Below, piece after piece: positions 42,741-52,440 of a stretch of 64,000 nt of DNA. A program made the position numbers and the translations under genes. Source of the DNA: Paramoeba atlantica (Eukaryota > Discosea). Each line of letters opens with the position of its first letter. The first letter of the stretch is position 1. The notes under the pieces are model-generated. The model did no database searches and had not been told where the DNA came from. It saw only the letters and a program-made list of their open reading frames with translations. The DNA lies in NCBI GenBank assembly GCA_977017575.1, contig CDRNVI010000066.1, positions 248,001 through 312,000 on the forward strand, written 5' to 3'.

Positions 42741-43560
42741 TCGAAAACGTGTAGTACAGTAGTTAGAAATGGATAGCCTCTAAACAAATCAATAAAATGT
42801 TTTGTTACTACATTAAATGCTTTGATTATAAAGCAGAGCGTACAATGCCCGCCGGCCATATCAGCATATAATAGGAAAACATATATAGAAAAAAAGCCCT
42901 CGCCTAAATTTCTTACCGTAAACTTTTAGAGTCTTTTAGTGTCTTCATGGAGAAGCCCACAATCAGTCACCGCTAAGCATTTGAACGCCTCTGGTTCCAA
43001 ACCATTCTGTTCTACATACTTTTTATTTTTCCTGGCCAGTGCGTTTTCCATTAGTTGTTCAGGGGTGAACTTTGCATTTGACACCGTACAAGTATGTACA
43101 ACAGTTACATCATACAATATCTCTCCCTGGTGAGGCCACATTATTCCCAAGTCAGGACCAGAACGTATCCGACGCGCTCTACACGCATGTCGTTCAGCTG
43201 CATCTGCAGAAATACTTGCCTTGCACTTTGTGCAATAGAATGAAGCATGTACTCGAGGTTCGACCACGTGAGGGATCCCAGCCTTGGTGCATAAATCTGA
43301 AAGCAAACGGATCAGGTGTGTGTTTCTTCGTGGTGTTCATACCTGAACATTGTGCGCAGCCCGCAACATGATGAAGAAGGCCGTTTCCTTCTTGCTGTGA
43401 CCCGCATCCCGGACAATGACAAATCCCTGAGGCTTTCGGGAGTGATATCCCCAATCGCATCATTATGGAATATCGGAAAAGATGGGGATTGATGTAATCA
43501 TTAGTGGAGACCAAGTGTGAATTCGAGTCCTTTGTTCTGCTAATGACTTCACTTAATCGC

Positions 43561-43848
43561 TACAAACTACAAGGTGACAATTGTAATTTTCCTATACACG
43601 TATTAATCACATATGCTCTTCGGGCATATGACGCGGCAATGAAGGCAAGAACTTGCGTACTGCTTGACCCTTGGTACCGCGTTGAATATCGATGGTGAAA
43701 AATTGAGCTGAAAATGGCTAATTGTAAGATTGTTCTGGTTTGCTTGTGCTCGTTTGTACACGTTTTCTCCTAATTGCAAAAGAGGATAGGTCTCCTACCT
43801 CCATTCGCATAATCCGCGGTTTGGCCTATTCGTGATGTGGATAGATGT
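43561..43848. other. Non-coding stretch
   Basis: Sequence between the truncated LINE copy 5 and the SL relic of LINE copy 3. No recognised features. Confidence 0.4.
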
Positions 43849-43864
43849 TTTCTGTACCTTGTTG
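43849..43864 (+). other. Spliced-leader relic at LINE copy 3 5' end
   Basis: TTTCTGTACCTTGTTG, 28 nt before ATG 43893. Confidence 0.8.
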
Positions 43865-43892
43865 AATATTTTTCGTTAAACGGTTAACTAAT

Positions 43893-46820
43893 ATGTCATC
43901 TCCTCAAGTGAGCGAGCTGATACACAACGATCGAGGAATGAATAAATCACTTTGTGTCAAAAGTAAACCAAAGAAGTTGCGTCGAATCAAAGTGATTAAC
44001 AGCGCAAAAGAGCTCTCAACGACATGGGCAGATCACGAGAATTACGATTTCCCTCCACGACACAAAATTAAGATTAGGAAATCACCAAGTTCAGACTGAG
44101 ACTCTGGCTCGGGCGGTATCTCACCTCCAGATGAACTTCCTTCTGAGGATGAACATACCAGTGCGATGTCAACGGATGGCGATGACCAGGAGGTAATACA
44201 AGAACAGGTATTTTCCAAATCTCCGGATCGTGTGTACGAAATTATCAAAGAATGGGGAAAAGGAAGCACATGTGAAATCCGTTGGGGATTCAACGAGAAA
44301 CAAGTATACGATAGCGTAGGGACGGTGACTAAGAGAACTGTACGTCGAGGGGCGGTAAAGCTCAGAATATCATACAAACCAAAAGATGCTAGTGAAGGTC
44401 CTTCAGGTTTTATCTATCTACCGCAATCTACGAAAATCAAGATTTGGTCAATACGTGAAACGAAAGTCAACAGAATCAAATCTTTAGGGGAGGCTATCGA
44501 ATCTATCGAAGAAAAGCAAAATGAAGCATCCGAATCGATAGAAGTGAGTCGTGATTTAGACCCTCTTCCAAGATTCGCGCAGATCGATCCCTCTTTTTCG
44601 GTGCACGTTGTTGCAATATTTCGTTCGATCGTTAGCGCATATCCGAAAGCCAAAACAGAGTCTGAAAAAACAATTATATGGCACAAACTGTTAAATGCGC
44701 CCCGAGATTCCTTGGCTTCGATTCATCAAAATCTCATTCGGCGCCATAGTTCAGCGAAAACACATAAGAAAGCCGGAATTGACGAGCAGAACTCAAACCT
44801 AAGCGAGAAGGAGCGCTTGGAACAAGACATCGATAGACGTTCAATCAGAAGTGCTTTGCAGGCGGGAAAAGCAAATAACGTTAGAAAGGCCACGCGCATT
44901 TTAGATAACGTATATCGAGAATCCTACCTTACTGCAGAAGAAAAATCTCGGGAACTGAAGAGACTACATCCTAACGGACCTTCCCCGCAAGGTACTGACC
45001 AAGAACTTCCTCGGATCGCAGTAGTGGAAAATTTAGAAGTGCGCCTAGCCACCGAAAAATTATCTCGAGGTGCGTCACCTGGCCCCACTGGATTCAGTGA
45101 AAGTATGCTTCGCCTCTTGGCCGAGGACGAGGAATCGTGCCTCTCCTTGTGTCACATGTTCCGAGATGTAATAAATGGTGAAGTGTCACAATGCGTTCGC
45201 ACGCGCCTTACGCGATGCAGAATGATAGCTTTGGCGAAGCCAAACAATGACATAAGACCTGTAGCGATGGGGGAAACTATTCTTAAGGTCTGTGGTTCTA
45301 TTCTTCTCCAGCGTCACGAATGTGCACTGAAATCTCTCTTCCAGCCGATTCAACGTGGTATTCTACAAAAAAGCGCATGTGAATCAATCGTTCATGAGTT
45401 GATTTCTGAATACGAAGCTGGTAGCACGATTCTCACCGTAGATTTCAAGAACGCATATAACACACCACACCGCACAGCTATTGAACAAGCCCTATTCCAG
45501 TACCCCGTCTTCAAGCACTTCTTGAGAATATTTTATCTAGAATATGGACAGCCATCGGATCTCCTTTTCTTTGCCAATAGCTCACTGTACTCTACAATCG
45601 AAAGTTCATCTGGATTTCGGCAAGGATCAGCATTATCCTCTCTGTATTTTTGCACTTTGCTACAAGGAGCTTTGAAGGAAGTCGCGGATGCGTATCCAGA
45701 AGTCACCTTACGAGCTTATCAGGATGACGTCACAATGAGTTCCAAAAATGAAGCCTCTCTAGAAGTAGCTTTCAAACATTTTCAAGAGCTTACAAAGGAC
45801 CTGAACCTGGAAATAAACTTCCACAAGTGTGAAATCTTTCAAGGATCAAAAGCACAACACTGTAAAGTTTCAGCACTTCGAGAACTGGGAGTTCAGGATT
45901 GCGTGGATACGATCAAAGTGCTTGGAGGCTACATAGGCAGCAATAAAGCAGTCGAACGGAAGCTCCTGGAAAAATTAGAAAAACACAATTGTTTATTCCG
46001 AAGACTCGGTTGCATGGGGCCAAGCAATTTGTCACTTGCTATTCTCAAGCGGTGCACGTTGCCGCGCCACGATTACCACTTGCGAGTGCATAAACCAGGC
46101 GCATCGCTCTCGTTGGCGCAAGAATTCGATAAAGAGATTCGAGGTGTTTTAAAGAGATGGTGTGGGGCGGACGACGACGCTTTGTCATTAGATTCGCTCC
46201 CTTGCAAAATGGGGGGAATAGGCATAACTTCCACGATCCTGAAACATCGTTTCCTTTTCGACCTTTCTCGCAATTCTATTGATGAGCATGTCAAAACCAT
46301 TGAAGCTCCGGTAGAATCAGAGGAAAAACGAAAAGCTAACAAGAACTCAGGGTCGCAGGGAGCGCGCACCAGCATGAAAAAAATGATGAAAAGTGAACAT
46401 GAAAAAGTAGCCGCAGAGCTGAGCGGGAATCCTCGATTCGGGAACATCATGAAAAGATCGCAAGAGTCAAATTACCATCTATTCTCGACCAGCAACTATG
46501 TGAATCCTTACCTATTTAAACAAACCCTCACGATGCGTCTAGCGATAAGACTGGAGAATGCCCCAGAAACCGTTTCGTGCCCAGGATGTGGAACCATTGA
46601 ATCACCGAGCAATATTATTCCACATGTGGCCGGCTGTTCGCGATGTGCAGGAATGAATAGCACAAGGAAACACTCACACATCGTACGGTATTTATCTAAC
46701 TTGTGTGCCAAAGCAGGGCTGCCATGCGCCATTGAGCCTCGTCTTTATTCATCCTTTTTCTGTACAAAGTGCAAATGTTCAATCTCACCCGACGCCGCAG
46801 AAAGACACCCATGTCGCAAT
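43893..46820 (+). pseudogene. REL LINE copy 3 polyprotein
   Basis: N-terminal basic segment (KSKPKKLRRIKVINSAKELS), an acidic stretch containing the TGA, then EWGKGSTCEIRWGFNEKQ (shared N-terminal domain) and PSFSVHVVAIFRSIV. RT: RGASPGPTGFSESMLRLLAE, NNDIRPVAMGETILK, ILTVDFKNAYNTPHR, SGFRQGSALSSLYF and the catalytic RAYQDDVTMSSKN. Fingers: VSCPGCGTIESPSNIIPHVA and FFCTKCKCSISPDAAERHPC. The frame then reads through repeat sequence (NKERSYSKERSYNKEFFF) to a stop at 46878. It lacks the endonuclease. Confidence 0.82.
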
Positions 46821-46870
46821 AAGGAAAGGTCTTACAGTAAGGAAAGGTCTTACAATAAGGAATTTTTTTT
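46818..46870. repeat. Short 18-bp tandem repeat at LINE copy 3 truncation
   Basis: AATAAGGAAAGGTCTTAC and AGTAAGGAAAGGTCTTAC, then AATAAGG and a T run. Same 18-bp design as the other minisatellites here, on the opposite strand. Confidence 0.7.
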
Positions 46871-47019
46871 TTCAAATTAGCAATTCTTTTTCTTTCCACA
46901 GATGTATCTTTTTTCTCAGCCCAAAACTAGCAATTTAATCTCCTCTAAGTACATACTACAAATAAGAAAAACAGTAAAAATTAAAACAAGCAATCCATTC
47001 CCAATCCATTCGCGCGTTC
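46871..47019. other. AT-rich spacer
   Basis: No feature recognised. Confidence 0.35.
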
Positions 47020-48170
47020 AGGACCGGGTCTTTCGACCTCTCCACGGCCTGACTTGTAAACCCTTCCCTTGTTATATGGGAGGGCGCAGGCGCGGGCCTG
47101 TGTCGACAGCGACACGGTCACGAAACAGGATGCTGGCCGACGGGGAGGAGATTCACTACCCGTGTACTACCTCACTTGGGGTACCTAGCCCTCGCGGGCT
47201 AGGCGTGAGTATAGACTCTGTCGACTCGACCAGCATCCCGACCAGCTCTTCATGGGCGCAAACGTGTTCCCGTGCCAAAAGGGGCGCGGTTGACGTTTAC
47301 GAACGTTTACACCTCCGTAGGAGAGAGCGGATCCTCAGGAAGTAAACGAGTAACCATCATGCGCGCCTGAAGGCGCATGAGGGTGACGTTCAGCTCCGTA
47401 AAGATTCTGCTCGTGGCTTCCCCCTCTGTCAATAACCCACACGAGGCATGTGAGAGACGTTCCCCAACTTTGCGGATCACTGCTGAAGCACTGGGGCTCC
47501 AGGCGCCATAGCTTTCGACCACCATGGCCGTAAAGTCACACCCGGCGTCAACGGCTTCCCGGCGCTGCCTACCCTTCTCCATGGAGGAATAATGCTCGGC
47601 AAACGACCCCGCGGTTACCCAGCTAGCATTCCGGACTTTGTCCGTATATTTTAGTTGCTGAGCATGGGTGACCGCGAAGTCAAGCACGATGGGATTCCCC
47701 AAGAAAAGACTGCGCAGGTATACGTCGCCAGGTCTGGTGAGGGCCCCCCCTGAGCCTCTGTTGCCAAGACTTTTCTCCCGTTGTGGGGCCAGTTTGGCTC
47801 TGCTGCAAAGGTCCGTGAACTGATCTGCCACGGCATTGTGCCTCGCGATAATTCCGTTGTCGTGCTTGCAAGACAATGCGTGGTCCCCTTTTGTGTCGAG
47901 TGGAAGAGGGCATTTCGGCATAGGACACTTCCCTTCTTCAGGGTAAACATCGATCCCTAACCACCAACGGGCCAAGGTTCGAAATGCTGTAGGGGTAAAG
48001 GAATACCCCATGTCCTTAGACGGGGTTACAAAAGCCCAGCTGCTTGCCCCTTTACCGCACTGAGATATCCATCGTGCTCGTGTCCGCACATCTGACATTT
48101 CGTATGATTGGGAGAAATCGTGGGCCGCGATCGCGTAGCTGATGTCTCGTTGGCGTGGAATCTTCTTTTC
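47020..48170 (-). mobile_element. R2-like LINE 3' end (different clade from the REL LINEs above)
   Basis: The open frame 47307-48170 encodes the C-terminal part of an R2-type protein. 47020-47306 is a GC-richer 3' UTR (ACCGGGTCTTTCGACC, TACCTCACTTGGGG, GGCGTGAGTATAGACTCTGT). A related UTR lies at 61500-61640 (ACCGGGTCTTTCGAGG, TACCTCACGTTGGGG). It is 5'-truncated at about 48170, next to a tandem SL relic. Confidence 0.7.
47307..48098 (-). pseudogene. R2-like LINE C-terminal domain
   Basis: ISQCGKGASSWAFVTPSKDM and FRTLARWWLGIDVYPEEGKC lead to C-x4-C...GDHALSCKHDNGIIARHNAV, the finger typical of R2-grade LINEs. RPGDVYLRSLFLGNPIVLDF follows as the PD-(D/E)xK nuclease. The frame has no ATG requirement at its upstream end and stays open to about 48170. 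Only the last 260-290 residues of what should be about 1000 remain. Confidence 0.72.
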
Positions 48171-48175
48171 TTTTC

Positions 48176-48209
48176 CTGTACCTTGTTGAAAACAAACTGT
48201 ACCTTGTTG
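48176..48209 (+). other. Tandem pair of spliced-leader relics
   Basis: CTGTACCTTGTTG at 48176-48188 and again at 48197-48209, separated by AAAACAAA. ATG 48216 follows 7 nt later. Two consecutive SL ends suggest two rounds of trans-splicing and re-integration. Confidence 0.8.
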
Positions 48210-48215
48210 ACTACC

Positions 48216-48608
48216 ATGATCCTTTTAAATGCCACATCGTCGGAAGATTCGCGTTTTCGTCCGCGATTCAAGGCAATTGGCCGTCGAAGAGAAAAGGAAT
48301 CGAGTGTGACGCGCGTCTGCAAAAACGTCGCGTGCTTGTTGAAAGTACGAAGTGATACTTTTCATCTGGAAGGTTTGTTGATGAGCACGGTTAACCCATT
48401 TACGCTCCGGCAAACTGGAAAGATGGAGAGTGTTGCGGAATGCTTTCAACGGGCACGTGATGAGATTGTGTATTCTGGAGTGGCGGGAAGTGAGACTTCT
48501 TGTCTCGGAGGTTTGTTGATGAGCACGGATAACCCCTTTACGCTCCGGCAAACTGAAGAGACAAGAGGTATCACTCCTGCTGCTGCAGGGTGCACGTCTC
48601 TTGCGTGA
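48216..48608 (+). CDS. ORF behind the double SL relic, with internal repeat
   Basis: 131 codons from ATG 48216 to TGA. The segment GLLMST(V/D)NPFTLRQT occurs twice (DNA 48374-48415 and 48512-48553, 138 bp apart). No known domain. It may be the N terminus of a LINE or an SL-bearing retrogene. The position directly after two SL ends argues that it was an mRNA. Confidence 0.45.
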   Translation: MILLNATSSEDSRFRPRFKAIGRRREKESSVTRVCKNVACLLKVRSDTFHLEGLLMSTVNPFTLRQTGKMESVAECFQRARDEIVYSGVAGSETSCLGGLLMSTDNPFTLRQTEETRGITPAAAGCTSLA

Positions 48609-49052
48609 CGCACGCCAACACACCGATTGAACACAACACCGATACATGGCGTTGGACGAAGGTTTAGTCTTGATTACCGATCCGGAAATCTTTTGCTTGT
48701 TTTGCTTTTGCTTGTTTGTTCATATTGCTGGTTTTTGCCACCTTTGGCCCTATAAATTCTGACGGCGTCTACTGAGTAACTCTGGCTGTGTCTTCCCCCA
48801 TATCAACAAGGAAGGTCATTTATCTGCCATCGGATTCATTCATTCATTCCATTTCCTAAAACAAAGGTCTTATTAAAAACAAAGGTCTTAATAAAAACAA
48901 AGGTCTTTGCGGTAACGATAGTGACTGATACGGTACACGTCTTAACAAAAAGATGGTCTTAACATTTTTTTTCTATAGATACACGTATACTCAATTCCAA
49001 ACGCTTCAAATAAGTAAGAGGAAGAGGAGGACGGGAGTAACAAAAAAAAAAT
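48609..49052. other. Unassigned region with short repeats
   Basis: 48700-48755 (GCTTGTTTGTTCATATTGCT...) is repeated in inverse at 61160-61205. 48855-48915 holds three units of AAAACAAAGGTCTTATT, another 17-18 bp repeat. A poly-A run (49043-49051) precedes LINE copy 4. Confidence 0.6.
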
Positions 49053-50937
49053 ATTCCAACCTGTCCAGCGGGGAATCCTACAGAAAAATGCATGTGAATC
49101 TATCGTCCACGAGCTGTTGGAAGAACACGAAGCAGGAGCCACCATTTTGACTATCGATTTTAAGAATGCGTACAACACGCCACATCGCACATCAATAGAG
49201 AAAGCTCTTCTTGAGTATCCGGTATTCAAATATTTCATGCGAATGTTCTATTTTGAGTACGGGCAATCATCGGAACTTCTTTTCTTCGCGAACAATACCT
49301 TGCATTCCGTAATTGAAAGCTCATCAGGAGTCCGACAGGGATCAGCACTCTCGTCAGTATATTTCTGCGCCGTGCTGCAAGGTCCGTTGAAGAAAATTGC
49401 GAAACTCTATCCAGACGTCACCATTCGAGCCTACCAAGACGATGTTACCATGAGTTCTAAGAATGAATCATCATTGGAAGTTGCTTTTCTTCATTTTAAA
49501 GAACTGACAAGTGAATTAAACCTCGAAATAAATTCTCGCAAGTGCGAACTTTTCCAAGGCAATAACACCACGAACCACCGAGGCATGTCACTTCGAGAGC
49601 TTGGGGTGGAAGACTGCGTCGATTCCATCAAAGTTCTTGGGGCGTACATAGGACACAATAAAGCAGTGGAGCGAAAACTGTTGGAAAAGCTGGAGAAACA
49701 TAAATGTCTTTTCCGAAGACTCAAGATTATGGGCCCAAGCAACTTATCGCTCGCGATTCTCAAGAGATGCACATTACCGCGCCACGACTACCATCTGCGA
49801 GTCCACAAACCTGGAGCCTCTATTCTCCTAGCACAGACCTTTGATGAAGAAATACACAAGATTCTAAAGAAATGGTGTGGTGCTGACAGTGAAGCCCTCA
49901 AACTCGCCGCCCTTCCATGTAAAATGGGAGGCCTTGGAATTACCTCAACGGTTCTAAAGCAACGTTACTTTTTCGAAGCCTCACGCAAATCTATTGAAGA
50001 GCGAAATCAGCCCTCTAATGCTCCAGTAGATAGCTCAGCCAAGAAACAAGTAAGTAGTCCTGGATCGAAAGCTCAGGCGGTACGTACCCAGCTGTCAAAG
50101 AATATGAAGAGTGAACATGAAAAGGTAGCAATGGATTTGAACGAGAATCCCAGATTTCAAGATATCACGAAACGCACAAAAGAAGCGAGCACACATTTAG
50201 ACTCGACGAACAATTACGTAAATCCCTACCTCTTTCGGTACACTCTTATGATGCGCCTCGGAATCGAACTCAGTAACGCTCCATGCAATATCACATGCCC
50301 GGGATGTGGAATTGTAGAGTCGGCATGCAAAATCATTCCTCACGTAGCCGGTTGCCCACGATGCGCTGGAATGAACTGTACACGCAAACACTCTCATTTG
50401 GTGCGATATCTTTCCGATCTGTGTTCCAAAGCCAGTCTCCCTTGTGCAATCGAGCCACGAATTCACACGTCATTCTTCTGCACTAAGTGCAAATGTTCAA
50501 TTTCCCCAGAAGCAGCAGAACAACACCCATGCCGAGCTCGTAGAATCAGATCCGGACCAGACCTTGCGATCTTGTGGCCCGACGTTGGTGAAATTTTATA
50601 CGATTTAACCGTAGTTCATACGTGTTGCAGTAGCTACCGAAAGCAAAGTAGCAATGCCTTGCTCCAGAGTGCCCAAGACAGAAAGAATAATAAATACGTG
50701 AAGGAGAAAGGCTTAGATCCCGAAAGTTTCCGTTGCATTGCGATTACTGATTGTGGGGTCTTACACGAGGAGACTAAACAGCTACTAAAGACATTGGCAA
50801 AGAGGGCAGGTCTAGATTATACGCCAACACGAGAAGCCTTTCAGCTTGAGTTAGAGAAATATTCTGCATACGCAGTAGTTTCTCAATTGCGGCAATATAT
50901 TCAGGCTGAAAAATGGGTTGGAGGTCTACGACTATGA
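49053..50937 (+). CDS. REL LINE copy 4, 5'-truncated with intact remaining ORF
   Basis: Starts in mid-RT (IFQPVQRGILQKNACESIVH) directly after an A run and stays open to TGA 50935-50937. RT: ILTIDFKNAYNTPHR, SGVRQGSALSSVYF, RAYQDDVTMSSKN. Fingers: ITCPGCGIVESACKIIPHVA and FFCTKCKCSISPEAAEQHPC. Nuclease: RSGPDLAILWPDVGEILYDL, DRKNNKYVKEKG. Tail: AFQLELEKYSAYAVVSQLRQ...WVGGLRL. The internal ATG at 49117 is not a natural start. It shows no decay in 1.88 kb, so it is a recent 5'-truncated insertion of the copy-1 subfamily. Confidence 0.85.
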
Positions 50938-51310
50938 TTAGCTTTTGCTTCAAGTCAAAGCTTCAAAAATAGTACATTCTGTTGTTGATATTATGCACGC
51001 CAGATACTGCACGCCAGATATTGCACGCCAGATATTATGCACGCCTTGAATTGCACGCCAGATCTTGTTCGTTTTTCCTGCTGTTTTTTCCTGCTGTCTT
51101 ATGAAATGGATTCTATCACCACCTGGTACCAAATATAACAAGGTACTAAACAACTAGGGTGAGTGATGTGTCTGTTTTTTTTTTAAGACGTCTGTTTCTC
51201 CTTCCTTTCTCTGAAGATCATTTGAACTGCCTGCTAGTGTTTTGAGGGTGGCACCATCCGGTAAAATCCGGTAAAATATAACAAGGTATAAAAGTTTACG
51301 GATTGAAATT
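50938..51310 (+). repeat. LINE copy 4 3' region with tandem words
   Basis: GCACGCCAGATATT-like units recur five times (50996-51065). At 51113-51160 and 51239-51300 are two copies of GGTACC/ATATAACAAGGTA...AGGGTG blocks, the inverse of the 65-75 bp units at 35300-35495. This links copy 4's UTR with the SL-headed retrocopy's 3' region. Confidence 0.55.
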
Positions 51311-51615
51311 CAGGGGTAGGGGGACCTTCGATGAAGCTTCATCGAAAGTGTACAACTTTCGATGAAGCACATTGAAAGTTGTACACTTTCGATGAATCTT
51401 CATCGAAGGTGTTTTTGACTTTTTATTTTATTTTTTCAAATCTTCAGGCAAACGTTTTTCGCGGATCCATATAGACATTTTGACTTTTTTGGTGCTTCAT
51501 CGAAGTGTTTTGTGAAGGCTCGTAGAGGAATTTCACCGTTTCTTCAGTTTATCTTCAAAAATAGCTATTTATCAAATCGGCAGACGCAGAAAATTAGTCT
51601 CTAATCATCTGACGG
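51311..51615. other. Non-coding stretch with GATGAA/TTCATC inverted repeats
   Basis: CTTCGATGAAGCTTCATCGAAAG and similar inverted words cluster at 51325-51410, forming several hairpins. No gene. Confidence 0.5.
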
Positions 51616-51990
51616 TTGGTGGCTACAGCCATTGAAAAGGCTTTGATTACTTTTAAAGATCATTGGGCACGTTGGAAAAACATTCGATTATGTGTGGACA
51701 ATACGAGTGTCAAATACGCGATTGCAAAGCAGTGGTCGGATTCATATAATATATCTACAGTTCTTATTCGAATTTTAAATTTCATCAACATCCGAGGAAT
51801 AAAAATAGCGGCACACTATGTTGAAACGAATGCGAACTTAGCTGACCCTTGGGAGCAGGAACCGCTACGGAACTTGGCGAAAGGACGGTATGGTTATTGT
51901 GTCCAAGGGAGACTGGCGACGGGGAGGGTGCAGACTTCCCAGTCGTTAGTTCATGGTGTTTTTAGTTTAGACAGCGCGCATCATACTCGA
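51616..51990 (+). pseudogene. DIRS RNase H fragment (fossil)
   Basis: IRLCVDNTSVKYAIAKQW and IAAHYVETNANLADPWEQ match the last two RNase H motifs of the DIRS elements here (LWVDNTSCKAALNRR; LNPADPISR). Isolated, old, and divergent from the other copies. Confidence 0.65.
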
Positions 51991-52117
51991 TGATTATGAA
52001 GATATTTTGAAATCTATTGTAATAGCAACAAAGATCACTATCAGATTACAACGAAACATTAAATGATTGAGATACAGTTTATTTCAATACAGTTTACTAC
52101 CTTTTTTCTATGGCGAA

Positions 52118-52437
52118 AAAATTACATTCTTTTTCAACGCTATGAGAATACCCTGGAGCCACTTTTTGCGCCAATACAGCAGGGGATAATGTCAAAAGCG
52201 GGCTGCGAGAGGATAGTGCACACCCTTCACGAAAAATATTTGACAGGCCACTCCATCCTATCCGTAGACTTGAAAAATGCGTTCAACACCCCCTCCAGGA
52301 ATGACGTCGCAAAGCATGTTTTCGGTATCGCAACGTTCCGACCCTTCCAAAGGTATTTTGCGGCTGAATATTCCGAGCAATCTCAGCTTCCCTTCTACGG
52401 CAGCGAAGGTAAATTGGTCGACACAGTATCAAGTTCC
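52118..52437 (+). pseudogene. REL LINE RT fragment, divergent subfamily
   Basis: RYENTLEPLFAPIQQGIMSK, ILSVDLKNAFNTPSRNDVAK and FRPFQRYFAAEYSEQSQLPF align with the RT segment before the catalytic motif in the other copies. Truncated at both sides. A DIRS terminal repeat starts right after its end. Confidence 0.7.
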
Positions 52438-52440
52438 TAG

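Larger units (their letters stand above)
37600..42930 (-). mobile_element. DIRS-like (PAT/VIPER/TATE-type) element with split direct repeats
   Basis: Minus-strand order: A1 repeat (42930-42740, 191 bp), gag (42740-41706), tyrosine recombinase (41702-40527), RT-RNase H (to 38930), 3' non-coding, then B1 (38303-38058, 246 bp), A2 (38059-37870, 190 bp) and B2 (37845-37600, 246 bp). A1/A2 differ by about two changes and B1/B2 by about one. The A1-ORFs-B1-A2-B2 layout is the hallmark of split-direct-repeat DIRS elements. All expected parts are present and in order; about one break was noticed. The near-identity of the repeats means it is young. It lies inside REL LINE copy 5 without a target duplication, as expected for tyrosine-recombinase integration. 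Confidence 0.9.
37439..43560 (-). mobile_element. REL LINE, copy 5, split by a DIRS element
   Basis: 5'-truncated near 43560. The coding pieces 42931-43560 (fingers CPGCGSQQEGNGLLHHVAGC and FYCTKCKASISADAAERHAC; nuclease RSGPDLGIMWPHQGEILYDV; a frameshift near 43300) lead to LLHEDTKR at 42931. The DIRS element lies in 37600-42930. The LINE tail then continues at 37599 as ISVLAARAHLNPKDTRDAFR...QLRDVIPHCNWIGGLSK and ends at about 37439. Confidence 0.8.
43849..46820 (+). mobile_element. REL-endonuclease LINE, copy 3 (3'-truncated)
   Basis: SL relic TTTCTGTACCTTGTTG (43849-43864), short leader, ATG 43893. The ORF is uninterrupted except for one in-frame TGA at 44097-44099 and runs to about 46820. 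There, within the second zinc cluster (AAERHPCR), it passes into a short tandem repeat, and the nuclease domain is absent. A 652-bp segment is duplicated at 53145-53796. Confidence 0.85.

Noticed and set aside
44097-44099. UGA read as an amino acid (in-frame TGA in LINE copy 3, and others at 30186 and 53409)
   Set aside because: TGG is used for Trp throughout, TGA ends intact frames (50935), and the in-frame TGAs are not at conserved Trp positions. Ordinary decay explains them.
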